A stretch of 64,000 nucleotides of DNA from Paulinella micropora (taxonomy: Eukaryota > Cercozoa > Imbricatea > Euglyphida > Paulinellidae). The notes below the pieces were generated by a model. The model was not told the origin of the DNA. It saw only the letters and a list, made by a program, of their open reading frames with translations, and made no database searches. The DNA lies in the NCBI GenBank assembly GCA_019918135.1, contig WBZZ01000074.1, forward strand, positions 41,001-105,000. Direction: 5' to 3'. Position 1 is the first letter of the stretch; each line of letters begins with the position of its first letter. Both the position numbers and the translations under genes were made by a program. Shown piece by piece: positions 1 through 7,826 of this stretch.

Positions 1-862
1 TGCTTTTCATCATCAACTGGCTTTTCAAACTTGGTCTTTAACAACTCTCGGGGGCTAACTAGTTCTTTATTAGATAGCACAATCTTAAATCCATTTCTAC
101 CCAAAACCGTATATATCTGCTTTGACCAAGTTCATCCGCCTTTTGAAAATAGATTTCGTTGAACTTCTCGCCTTACCTTATCACCAGGTTCAAATTCGTT
201 AATACTTTCATCTCTTTCAATTTTTTGTTTATTAGTAGCTTTTCTATTCATGATGTCAATTGGTCTAGCTTTGATTGTTGGATGGAAACGATTGTTGTAA
301 GCTTTGACCATATCATCAATGTATGAGACCCAGTCAAAGTTCCCATTAGTTTCAAATAGTATGTCAAGCCACCTTCTAATAGTTCTAATAACTCTGTCAA
401 CTATCGCAAGTGCTTTGTGGTCTCCTACTTCAACTGTTCTGTGTTCAATGTTATGTTTATCAAAATATTTATTAACTGCCCCTTTGTATTCTCCTCCACT
501 ATCTGTTGTAATGATTTCTGGGATATATGGAATAGATTTTAAACCAGTATATACTTCGTTCGCAGTTTTATTTTTCAGCGGTCTAACTTCTAAAAACCAG
601 TATATACTTCGTTCGCAGTTTTATTTTTCAGCGGTCTAACTTCTAAAAATCTACTATTAGTGTCAATCCAAACCAACATAAAGGCATATTTTTTATTACC
701 TAGTTTATCTTTTAACTTAGACATATCCGCCAAATCTACGAACACTTGTTTCAACGGTTTATCAGCCCATATCGCATTCCATTTCTTACTTTGTTTTTTC
801 TGAAAATGTAGTTCTAATGCCTGTTGCTCTTTCAGTTCTTGTAATTCGTCGTCCATCACCAT
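1..862 (-). pseudogene. Retroviral-type (rve) integrase, broken, 3' end cut by window
   Basis: This is a DDE integrase of the Polinton/PLV type, expected to insert the viral genome into host DNA. The start is the Met at 862. The first catalytic block (VFVDLADM) is near 740 and the second (TTDSGGEYKG) near 490. The third block reads AIVDRVIRTIRR near 385, with Asp where family members normally have Glu. An SH3-like C-terminal segment follows to the window edge. The frame is destroyed by a 53-bp tandem duplication at 541-646 (53 is not a multiple of three), and an in-frame TGA lies at 132-134 after a Gly-Gly pair. It adjoins the small zinc-binding gene upstream with no gap. Confidence 0.82.
541..646. 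repeat. 53-bp perfect tandem duplication inside integrase
   Basis: Two identical 53-bp units lie head to tail at 541-593 and 594-646. Outside the repeat the integrase frame reads cleanly on both sides, so the duplication alone explains the break. It could be a real mutation or an assembly artefact. Confidence 0.95.
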
Positions 863-1120
863 CTAATATTTTATAACACCTAATGCTGTATCCTTATATA
901 TTGCTCTTTCTTTTTTTTCTAGTTCAAAACAATAATTAGAACAAAACTCATAAGTATAAAATCGGTCAAATGTATCATCAATTGCTGTAATCTGTCGGTT
1001 CGCTAAACACAGAGTTAATCCACACACATAGCAACTAGTGAAGTCATACATACGATGATTATATAGGTAGTCCATAATGTGTAAACGAACATCTAATGGT
1101 AAGTTTTTAATTTCACTCAT
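863..1120 (-). CDS. Small Cys-rich zinc-binding protein
   Basis: An 85-residue protein with paired cysteines: CYVCG near residues 31-35 and FCSNYC near residues 60-65, a likely single zinc-binding knuckle. The N-terminal part is a short helical segment (DVRLHIMDYLYNHR). The layout resembles the 64-residue protein at 14,413-14,607, so the PLV carries two members of this type. It ends directly against the integrase start, suggesting a shared minus-strand transcription unit. Function is unknown; a nucleic-acid or protein adaptor role is a guess. Confidence 0.6.
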   Translation of the reverse strand: MSEIKNLPLDVRLHIMDYLYNHRMYDFTSCYVCGLTLCLANRQITAIDDTFDRFYTYEFCSNYCFELEKKERAIYKDTALGVIKY

Positions 1121-1128
1121 ACACTATA

Positions 1129-1671
1129 TTAGAATTTAAGAAAAATTTTATATGTATCATTATTTTCTTTTTTTGATTTCTCTGGTTGTTGATTGTAAAC
1201 ATTAACTGATATGTTTGACTTCTTACCTTTACCCTTCTTAGGCTGTTCCTCTTCCTCGCTTTCCTCGCTCTCACTCTCGCTCTCTTCTAATTCAGGCAGT
1301 TTCTTTTTTACCACTTTCTTCGCCTTCTTCTGTTTGGCTTTAAGTTTCATACTCGCAACCCGTTGGGCAACGATATCAACAAAGTCGTGTTCGACCTCTT
1401 CCTCGCCCGAACTGCTTTCCTCACTTATCTCACCGTACGCTTCTGCGAGCGTAGCTCCGCAGTCCCTCCCATCAATCATATCCTTAGCCAACTGCTTCTT
1501 AGTAATGTGGTCCATCTTTTCGTCATTGGTCATTTCTTTCACATTCTTAGCCTCTTCCTCCGCAAGTAGTTCCCTAGCCCTCTCAATCTTTCTCTGCTTA
1601 GCCTGGTTCTTCTTAGCCTCCCAACCCTTTTCAAGGTTCTTCATCGCGACCTCTCTATTACCTCTTGGCAT
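1129..1671 (-). CDS. Highly charged coiled-coil protein
   Basis: A 180-residue protein without a recognised family. Residues 1-60 are Lys/Glu-rich and helical. Residues 85-145 alternate acidic runs (ESSSGEEEVEH, ESESESEESEEEE) with basic ones (KAKQKKAKKVVKKK). This resembles histone-binding or DNA-packaging accessory proteins in composition only. A palindromic mini-repeat at 1436-1462, also found upstream of the ATPase at 6372-6397, is embedded in the coding frame around residues 70-78 and adds codons without breaking it. It lies 8 bases upstream of the zinc-binding gene on the same strand. Confidence 0.6.
   Translation of the reverse strand: MPRGNREVAMKNLEKGWEAKKNQAKQRKIERARELLAEEEAKNVKEMTNDEKMDHITKKQLAKDMIDGRDCGATLAEAYGEISEESSSGEEEVEHDFVDIVAQRVASMKLKAKQKKAKKVVKKKLPELEESESESEESEEEEQPKKGKGKKSNISVNVYNQQPEKSKKENNDTYKIFLKF
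1436..1462. repeat. Dispersed palindromic mini-repeat, coding copy
   Basis: The sequence TACGCTTCTGCGAGCGTA forms a stem (TACGCT/AGCGTA) and continues with GCTCCGCA. Nearly the same string occurs at 6372-6397 between genes. Here it sits inside the charged coiled-coil gene. Confidence 0.7.
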
Positions 1672-1784
1672 TTTATGACTTGTTTATATTAATATACAAA
1701 ATAATATTATTTAGTTTTTATTAATAAACGATTTATTGGTAATTATGTATTAAACAAAACTACATTATAAGACATAAAAGGACA

Positions 1785-2390
1785 ATGCCAGACTATAAGC
1801 AAGGAAAGATTTATTCATTAAGGTCTTACCAGACAGACCAGATTTATATAGGTTCAACAACTCAACCTCTTCATAAAAGGTTATATGAACATAGAAGTTC
1901 AAATTTAAAGCGAAGAGCTAAATCATCAAAAGAAATAATAAAGTATCCAGACAATTATATTGAATTAATTGAAGAATATCCTTGTAATAATAAATATGAA
2001 TTAGAACGAAGAGAAGGAGAAATAATTAGACAGACAGAAAATTGTGTTAATATAAGAATAGCAGGAAGGACAATAAGAGAATATTATGTAGATAAAAAAG
2101 ACGAAATAATTAAACAACAAAAATTATATCAACATTTAAATCAAGAATAAGTCAAAAATACGAAAAAGAAATACAGAGATAACAATAAAGGAAAAGCAAA
2201 AATTTGGAGGGAAGAAAATAAAGAGGAACAAAAAAGAAAACATAAAGAATGGAGAGAAAAAAGCAAAATAAAAGTTGAATGCGGGTGTGGTTCGTTTTAT
2301 TTAGAAAATGATAAATCTCACCATTTTATGACACAAAAGCATATTGATTTCGCAAATATGTATATAGGTCTAAAATCATTTGGGTTTTAA
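1785..2390 (+). pseudogene. GIY-YIG family endonuclease, in-frame TAA stop
   Basis: The N-terminal 45 residues form a GIY-YIG nuclease-like fold: GKIYSLRS then QIYIGSTTQPLHKRLYEH, with the expected arginine in the following helix. Such proteins are common in PLVs and giant viruses, where they may act as homing or host-DNA-cutting nucleases. The frame meets TAA at 2148-2150 but stays open for 79 more codons to TAA at 2388-2390. The second part ends in a CGCG motif followed by spaced His residues (HHFMTQKHIDF), the C-terminal module seen in related viral GIY-YIG proteins. So the gene probably reads through 2150 in its intact form. A CAA-to-TAA change would explain the stop. Confidence 0.72.
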
Positions 2391-2401
2391 ATGTTATTAG
2401 A

Positions 2402-2432
2402 TATTAATTTTTTTTTTGCTTAATATACGAAT
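2402..2432 (+). promoter_or_regulatory. Late-type promoter: T-run plus ATATA box before fibre gene
   Basis: A run of ten T residues is followed after four bases by TTAATATACGA and then the fibre ATG at 2433. The same pairing of a T-run with an ATATA box 5 to 13 bases later precedes 7343, 7787, 10785, 12474 and 14403, so it looks like a shared viral promoter. Confidence 0.55.
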
Positions 2433-5262
2433 ATGTCAGGTTCTTCATATAAATCGCTCTTAGGATTACAGGAAATTGCGGTGGACTCGCTAAATATAGC
2501 CAACTTAGATTTAACGAACACTAATATTATTGGCTTAAACACAGATAGGGTGCCAGAAGATGCCGACCCCGTAAATCTTTATTTTACCAACGGCCGATTT
2601 GATACACGACTGGCTTTAAAATCAACAACTGACATCAAAGAAGGTCTTAATTATTATTGGACTGATAACCGATTTGACACACGACTGGCTTTAAAATCAA
2701 CAACTGACATAAAAGAAGGTCTTAATTATTATTGGACTGATAACCGATTTGACACACGACTGGCTTTAAAATCAACAACCGACATCAAAGAAGGCACCAA
2801 TTTATATTATACGACAGCAAGATTTGATAGCCAATTAGCAACAAAGAGCACCACCAATTTATCCGAAGGCACAAACTTATATTACACCACAGCAAGAGCA
2901 AATACAGACTTTGATACAAGGCTAGCGACTAAGTCAACCACCAATTTATCCGAAGGCACAAACTTATATTATACCACAGCAAGAGCAAATACTGATTTTG
3001 ATACGAGATTGGCAACCAAGACCACCACCAATGTCGCAGAAGGCACTAATTTATACTACACCACCGCTAGGGTTAATACGGATTTTGACACACGGCTAGG
3101 AACTAAATCAATAGATGCTTTAAGTGATGTTATAATAACGACACCAGCAAACGGTCAATTATTAACATACAACGGCTCAAACTGGGTAAATTCAACAGGG
3201 CCATTAGCCTTTCTTGCTTTATCGGGTGGAACAATGACGGGCGATGTAAAATATGGGGCTTCGGCTTTTACTTTATACACCGCCCCGCAGGCTATGACAA
3301 GCAATAATTCTGGCGGGTTTGTCGCTTCTGCTTCTGATGAATACAACCCCGCTTATTATGCCTTTAACGCCAGTCAGAACGATTATTGGTCTACGGCTAT
3401 ATACTACAACGACACGACAGGAGTATATAACAGAACTCCCGCAACTAAGAATACTTGGGGAGAAATAGGATATACAGGCGAATATATAAAAATAGACTTG
3501 GGAGCGACATATAGAATAAACAATTATTATGTTAGGTCTTCGTCTGCCAATTATATTGAAACAACACCGAGCATTTGGTATGTTGGAACTAGTGCGGATA
3601 ACATCACATACACATTATGGGATTCACAGACAGGTCAGGCTTGGGCTTCACAAACAACTAAAACATATTCACCCGCTTCAAATGCTACCGCTAGATATAT
3701 CATTTTCATAGTAAATAAAACAGGAAGTGGTGGAACTTCATTTAGAAGCCAACCTCGTATTGCCAGTCTGTATTTTGATTATGAGACATTTAATTATGAC
3801 ATAACGAATATTAGAAATATGACGGGCTACACATTGACAACAAGCGGAGCAATAAGGGCGAGTGGTTTAATAACAGCAAGTGCTGGGGTATCAACAACTA
3901 CACTCTCCGCAAGCGGGGCAATAACTGCGAATGCGGGAGTTGATATGAAAAGTCAAATTTTGTCAAATGTGGGCACTCCATCGGCTTCAACAGACGGAGC
4001 AAATAAAACTTATGTGGATACATTAGACGGGCAGAATGTGAAATTAACTGGAACACAGACGATGTCAGGGACAAAAGAATTATTGGCGACTTCTCTCGGT
4101 GTCCCGTGTATAATAGGTAGGAATACAAAAGGCACGGCTGCGACAGGAGGATTAGAATTATACGGCACGGCATCTAATTTAAACGGAGGTCATATACAAG
4201 CCTTTATAAATACATCAGTTTATCCAATTTTTCAACAATTAAACTGGAGTCAAAACAATATTGCTTTAAGTTTCGATTGTTATCATGATGGTTCAAACTG
4301 GAAATCAAGTTATTCTGGTTCAAACTTTCAAATATACAAAGAAGGCGACAAACTCTGTTTTTGTTATGCCTCAGGTGTCGCGGTGGGAGGAACTATAACT
4401 TCGACTGAAGCGATGAGTAAACACAAGCGGAGATGTAGTAGTGGGTAAAAAAATATTTATAGACAGGTCAGGATATATAAACACGAATAACAAATTTGTT
4501 TTGTGGGATGGAGGAACAGGCTCCACAACTGCTTTTAATGGATTTGGTATTAAACAAGACACAATGATGTATAATGTTAATGCTACAACCGATAATCATA
4601 TATTTTACTATGGTGCTACAAATGAATTACTTAGAATCGGTAATGCGGGTATTTCGGCTTCAAGGACAATAACGATGACTGATTCAACCTCTCAACTTTA
4701 CTTTTCGGACGGCACGACAACTACGTGCGGTATAAGGTGGTCTGACGATAACCACGGCCTATTTTGTAAGAGAAATACGAATGAGATGTATTTTAAGGAA
4801 TACGGCACTTGTTATTTCCAAACCACAGGTTCAAACACGAGAGCAACACTTACCAGCAGTGGTATCGTTAATACTTCTGATAGGCGACACAAAACCGACA
4901 TAAGAGATGCTGAATTCTGCGGTTTAGATGTTATCAATGCCCTCAAACCAAAGTGCTTCAAACTTAGAGAATCAAAAAGAGAGAATTGCGGATTTCTTGC
5001 TCGGGATATTGAAGAATTAGTTGAAAAAAAATTAATATATTTTAATCCAGTTGAAGACCATAAAGTGTCAAAAGAAGACGGGACAACAGAAGAATTAAAA
5101 ACAATGAATTATTTTGATTTAATAGCACCAATAGTTAAGGCCACACAGGAATTATCAGAAAAGGTGAATAATTTAGAAAAAGAAAATAAAACTTTACTTA
5201 ATATATTACAAGACCAAACCACCCAATTAGCAGAAATCCGAGCAGTCGTTTTCCCTCCGTAA
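2433..5262 (+). CDS. Fibre protein: repeats, F5/8C-like lectin domain, S74 chaperone (frameshifted)
   Basis: This is a virion attachment fibre. Residues about 40-215 are tandem repeats built on NLYYTTAR and FDTRLA(L/T)KSTT, typical of trimeric phage and giant-virus fibres. Residues about 270-455 look like a discoidin (F5/8 type C) sugar-binding domain, with EYIKIDLGATYRINNYYVRSS and a WYVGTSADNITYTLW strand pair. The C-terminal part after about 4,870 is a peptidase S74 intramolecular chaperone (TSDRRHKTDIRD, then ALKPKCFKL and GFLARDIEELV) ending in a coiled coil. These chaperones fold the trimer and cut themselves off. The frame shifts by one base near 4,416: the first frame stops at 4,448 and the second is open upstream from 4,417. 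Both halves otherwise match one protein of about 943 residues. Confidence 0.85.
2597..3110 (+). repeat. Tandem coding repeats in fibre shaft
   Basis: Repeat units of roughly 81 bases (27 codons) are almost identical at DNA level in the first three copies and drift in later ones. Such tracts change length easily and could tune fibre length. Confidence 0.8.
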
Positions 5263-5276
5263 GGACAAGCCCTTAC
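5259..5276. terminator. Hairpin at the 3' end of the fibre gene
   Basis: GTAAGG and CCTTAC pair across a six-base loop, overlapping the fibre stop codon. Comparable hairpins follow several other genes here, a layout like the hairpin-directed polyadenylation known from mimivirus. Confidence 0.45.
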
Positions 5277-5282
5277 AATCCC

Positions 5283-5334
5283 AATATAGTTTTTTGAGAT
5301 CGTAAGTGGTTTTTTGAAAAAAAAAGCACTTACA
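5283..5334 (+). promoter_or_regulatory. Motif A: ATATAG box plus covarying 5'-UTR hairpin (copy 1)
   Basis: AATATAG is followed by a T-run and GAGATC, then a hairpin at 5302-5333 with arms GTAAGTG and CACTTAC around T6 and A9 tracts that also pair. The ATG at 5335 begins two bases after the hairpin. Three more copies precede 6446, 9857 and 12,550. Confidence 0.75.
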
Positions 5335-5676
5335 ATGCCCCCTAGATTACATCCAGCACCCGTCATAGAAGTAGATGGCGGCGACCTCACACCAGAGTTG
5401 AAGAACCGTGTGCTAGATGTCCAAATTAAGCAGGAAGAAAAAAAATTAGACCACGAATACGAAGACAACTGGGACTGTTGTATGACCAAGCGAAAAACAG
5501 ACAGCAGACTGATCAAATACTTGTTTCAAATGGGCATCATTATCGCCATCATCACCCTTTGTATCGTGAGGCTGTCTGAAAAGAACTTACCGTGCGAGGT
5601 AGCCAACACTTATGTAGGTATTTTGACCTTACTTATCGGTATTTGCCTTCCTTCCCCTTCTAGTTCAAAGAAATGA
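5335..5676 (+). CDS. Predicted membrane protein of PLV virion
   Basis: A 113-residue protein. The start at 5335 is chosen because it sits directly behind the motif A hairpin. Residues 1-60 are polar and acidic (EVDGGDLTPELKN, then EEKKLDHEYEDNWDCC). Two hydrophobic spans follow: YLFQMGIIIAIITLCIV (about residues 63-79) and ANTYVGILTLLIGICLP (about residues 91-107), with LPCE between them. Short proteins with a C-terminal GxxLPSP-like hydrophobic segment recur in PLVs and are assumed to sit in an inner virion membrane; that link is from memory of the family, not from a search. The last 12 bases overlap the convergent gene at 5665-5916. Confidence 0.65.
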   Translation: MPPRLHPAPVIEVDGGDLTPELKNRVLDVQIKQEEKKLDHEYEDNWDCCMTKRKTDSRLIKYLFQMGIIIAIITLCIVRLSEKNLPCEVANTYVGILTLLIGICLPSPSSSKK

Positions 5677-5916
5677 ACATTCATATAGTTGAGTTTTATA
5701 CCAAGAAGCATCACTACCTGAGCACATTAAAGAAATGGCTTCATCAAAACTAACACACCAATCACTAAAAGGTTTATGCACACATTTAAATTTGGTTTCT
5801 ATTCCTTTTTGAATACACCACACACAACTTTCATTTTTTTTATCACCGACCCGTGAATAGAAATCACAAGCGGTCCGACCTAACACAGAGCACACAAATA
5901 ATAATATTAATAACAT
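5665..5916 (-). CDS. Small secreted Cys-rich protein
   Basis: An 83-residue protein with an N-terminal signal peptide (MLLILLFVCSVLGRTA) and eight further cysteines in a mature part of about 65 residues, including SCVWC. The pattern suggests a disulfide-bonded secreted or surface peptide, loosely like a PSI/plexin repeat. It is the only minus-strand gene in the middle of the plus-strand virion block and overlaps the membrane-protein gene tail to tail. No function can be assigned. Confidence 0.55.
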   Translation of the reverse strand: MLLILLFVCSVLGRTACDFYSRVGDKKNESCVWCIQKGIETKFKCVHKPFSDWCVSFDEAISLMCSGSDASWYKTQLYECSFL

Positions 5917-5953
5917 AATATATTATACAACATATAGAAACAAAAAATCGCAA

Positions 5954-6325
5954 ATGACTGATTTCAAGTTCCAAAAGATTATTTTTCTGAGTAATGATTT
6001 TCCAGGCGGTGTTAATGGTAGCAAGACATTTGACAAAAACATTCAAATGAACTTTACACCAACCAGAATGAATGTTAAGTTTATACACTATATGAATAAT
6101 GTGACGGAGACGAAAACAAAAATTCTTTGTATGGACCGCATCGGTATTATTGGAACATTCGCCGACAGCAACACCGCAAACATTTCCAATCTTAGCTACA
6201 ACTTAGGTATTATTAATTGGACAGACGGGCAATACACCTTTAAAGTGCTTAAAACAGACAATGGTAGTATTGAGACTGACCAACTAGCTGGAAGAATTGT
6301 TATTTGTTTAGAATTTTTGGCATAG
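5954..6325 (+). CDS. Small beta-rich protein, probably virion-associated
   Basis: A 123-residue protein rich in alternating hydrophobic and polar residues (MNVKFIHYMNN, GQYTFKVLKTD, GRIVICLEFLA), consistent with a small beta-sandwich. I do not recognise the family. Position between the membrane protein and the ATPase inside the virion gene block suggests a structural or minor capsid role. The end is followed at once by a GC-rich hairpin at 6330-6345. It lacks the motif A or B leader, so its expression class may differ from its neighbours. Confidence 0.55.
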   Translation: MTDFKFQKIIFLSNDFPGGVNGSKTFDKNIQMNFTPTRMNVKFIHYMNNVTETKTKILCMDRIGIIGTFADSNTANISNLSYNLGIINWTDGQYTFKVLKTDNGSIETDQLAGRIVICLEFLA

Positions 6326-6329
6326 GGGC

Positions 6330-6345
6330 CTGCTCCCCCGCAGGT
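6330..6345. terminator. GC-rich 3' hairpin CCTGC/GCAGG
   Basis: CCTGC TCCCCC GCAGG lies 5 bases after a stop codon. The same GGGCCTGCTCCCC string recurs after the penton gene at 10,673, where two more hairpins interrupt it. Confidence 0.45.
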
Positions 6346-6371
6346 AAAATAAAAAATATATTTTCTATATA

Positions 6372-6397
6372 TACGCTTTGCAAGCGTAGCTTCGCAA
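6372..6397. repeat. Dispersed palindromic mini-repeat, intergenic copy
   Basis: TACGCTT TGC AAGCGTA forms a 7-bp stem and continues with GCTTCGCA. It matches the copy inside the coding region at 1436-1462 with a few substitutions and one indel. Confidence 0.7.
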
Positions 6398-6445
6398 TAG
6401 TTTTTTGAGGTCGTAGGAGGTTTTTTGAAAAAAAAAGCTCTTACA
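6396..6445 (+). promoter_or_regulatory. Motif A (copy 2) before packaging ATPase
   Basis: AATAG plus TTTTTTGAGGTC leads into a hairpin at 6413-6444 with arms GTAGGAG and CTCTTAC (one G-T position) around T6 and A9 tracts. The ATG follows at 6446. Confidence 0.75.
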
Positions 6446-7270
6446 ATGGAGAAAATTAATGATATACGAGTTAGACCAGTCAAGCAAAACGGAGATGGCG
6501 AGAAGTTGGCAAAAGGATATAAGTTATTTAATGAACCGTATGCCAATATTTTTCTTCTCGCTCGCAAGAAGAGTGGTAAGACGACAGCACTGTTTGAAAT
6601 CCTGAAACGAACGACTGACAGAAAAACAAGGATTGTTATTATAGCCAGCACGATACACAAAGACCACATTTACAAAGAAATGGTTAAGCACTTCAAGAAG
6701 AAGGGAAACCCGATGGCTATATACACATATTTGAAAAAGGATGGATACAGTGTGATTGATTACGAGTTAGACAAGCTCAACAAGCCAGATGAAGAGCAAG
6801 AAGAAGGCGAGATTGTTAAAGATGAGAAAGAAGAACCGAAGCCGAAGTTTCTTTATTTTGGTAAAGAAGAAAAGAAGAAACAGGAGGGAGGCAAAAAACC
6901 ACCGAGGCTGAGCAAATACATATCACCAGAAGTCGTTTTCGTGTTAGATGATTTAGGTAGTGGTTTAAGGGATAAGTCCGTTAGCGACCTGTTGAAAAAA
7001 AATAGACACTACAAGTCAAAGGTGATTATGAGCTCGCAATACCTAAACGACTTACGACCTGAGGCTATTAAACAGCTAGACTACCTTCTTATTTTTCCTG
7101 GACAGTCTCAGGATAAAATTGAACTCGTCTATAAGCATCTTGATTTGGGCTACGACCTTGAATACTTTATTGAAAAATACCACGAGGCGACCAAGGAACG
7201 GTTTAACTTTTTGTATGTGGATGCGGTATCGGACAAACTGAGGCAGAATTTCAACTATCGCTTGCGATAG
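6446..7270 (+). CDS. A32-like genome-packaging ATPase (FtsK/HerA superfamily)
   Basis: This ATPase is expected to pump viral DNA into the capsid. The start at 6446 follows the motif A hairpin. The Walker A region reads FLLARKKSGKTTALFEIL near residues 31-48; the first Gly of the usual GxxxxGK(T/S) is replaced by Ala. Walker B is VVFVLDDLGS near residue 168. The conserved strand after it (VIMSSQYLNDL) is also present. An acidic-basic insert at residues 110-155 separates the two motifs. At about 274 residues it matches the size of PLV and virophage ATPases. The stop codon overlaps a perfect TT-loop hairpin. Confidence 0.88.
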   Translation: MEKINDIRVRPVKQNGDGEKLAKGYKLFNEPYANIFLLARKKSGKTTALFEILKRTTDRKTRIVIIASTIHKDHIYKEMVKHFKKKGNPMAIYTYLKKDGYSVIDYELDKLNKPDEEQEEGEIVKDEKEEPKPKFLYFGKEEKKKQEGGKKPPRLSKYISPEVVFVLDDLGSGLRDKSVSDLLKKNRHYKSKVIMSSQYLNDLRPEAIKQLDYLLIFPGQSQDKIELVYKHLDLGYDLEYFIEKYHEATKERFNFLYVDAVSDKLRQNFNYRLR

Positions 7271-7292
7271 TCTATTGTCCCGCTTGCGGGAC
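7254..7292. terminator. Two perfect TT-loop hairpins at ATPase 3' end
   Basis: ACTATCGC-TT-GCGATAGT (7254-7271) overlaps the ATPase stop codon and GTCCCGC-TT-GCGGGAC (7277-7292) follows 5 bases later. Both are perfect inverted repeats sharing the CGCTTGCG core. Confidence 0.6.
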
Positions 7293-7342
7293 TACTTTCA
7301 ATATTAGATTTAAGTAATTTTATTATTTATTTTTTTTCACAC

Positions 7343-7372
7343 ATTATATAGGAACCTTTTGAAAAAGCTTCA
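7343..7372 (+). promoter_or_regulatory. Motif B: ATATAG box, GAAnC hairpin, CACCAAAA (copy 1)
   Basis: After a T-run, ATTATATAG is followed by GAACCTTTT and AAAAAGCTTC (7352-7371), an imperfect hairpin, then ACCAAAACCGG. A second hairpin (GCGGAG/CTCTGC, loop GCGGAGT) precedes the ATG at 7406. Related copies lie at 10,785, 12,408 and 14,963. Confidence 0.65.
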
Positions 7373-7405
7373 CCAAAACCGGAGGTGCGGAGGCGGAGTC
7401 TCTGC

Positions 7406-7720
7406 ATGCCAACATCACCAGTTATTATTTCACAACCATCGGGATACAATATCCGCTACAATCCTTCAATGCCGCAAGCAGGAGGTGCGAAGAACAGAAA
7501 GAAGAAGGGAAAAAAGAAACAAACAGGAGGAAAAGTTAATTGGAAAAAAGTCGGACAAGCAATAGTGGATGCTAATAGGTTTATCAAGAAGAACCAATTG
7601 ATTTCAAGGGGTGCTACTTTTCTTAACGACATTGGAGTGCCATATGCTGGTAAGGTAGCGATGGCTGCGGCTAAGCAAGGATACGGCAAGCAACGAGGAG
7701 GAGCTGTTAAGTTTCGGTAG
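7406..7720 (+). CDS. Small basic Gly-rich virion protein
   Basis: A 104-residue protein starting at the ATG behind the motif B leader. Residues 25-50 are strongly basic (KNRKKKGKKKQTGGKVNWKK) and could bind DNA. The rest contains a helix-turn segment with LISRGATFLNDIGVPYAGKV, a Gly-Val-Pro-Tyr motif I associate with small PLV and giant-virus proteins, though I cannot run a search. Adenovirus core peptides offer a functional analogy only. The gene sits between ATPase and maturation protease, a typical place for a virion component, and is followed by a perfect hairpin at 7720-7738. Confidence 0.6.
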   Translation: MPTSPVIISQPSGYNIRYNPSMPQAGGAKNRKKKGKKKQTGGKVNWKKVGQAIVDANRFIKKNQLISRGATFLNDIGVPYAGKVAMAAAKQGYGKQRGGAVKFR

Positions 7721-7738
7721 AAAGGGGAAACCCCTTTC
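7720..7738. terminator. Perfect hairpin GAAAGGGG/CCCCTTTC
   Basis: An 8-bp stem with an AAA loop begins at the last base of the preceding stop codon. Confidence 0.5.
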
Positions 7739-7826
7739 AAACCCCCAACCCTTTCAAATGTAAAATCTTATATTAATTTTTTTTACTCAAATATACAACC
7801 TACAGTTGTAAACTGTAATAGTAGTA

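Noticed and set aside
1211..1678. 155-residue plus-strand frame opposite the charged coiled-coil gene
   Set aside because: Ser/Phe/Leu-rich complement of a Lys/Glu-rich gene; the minus frame has the natural composition.
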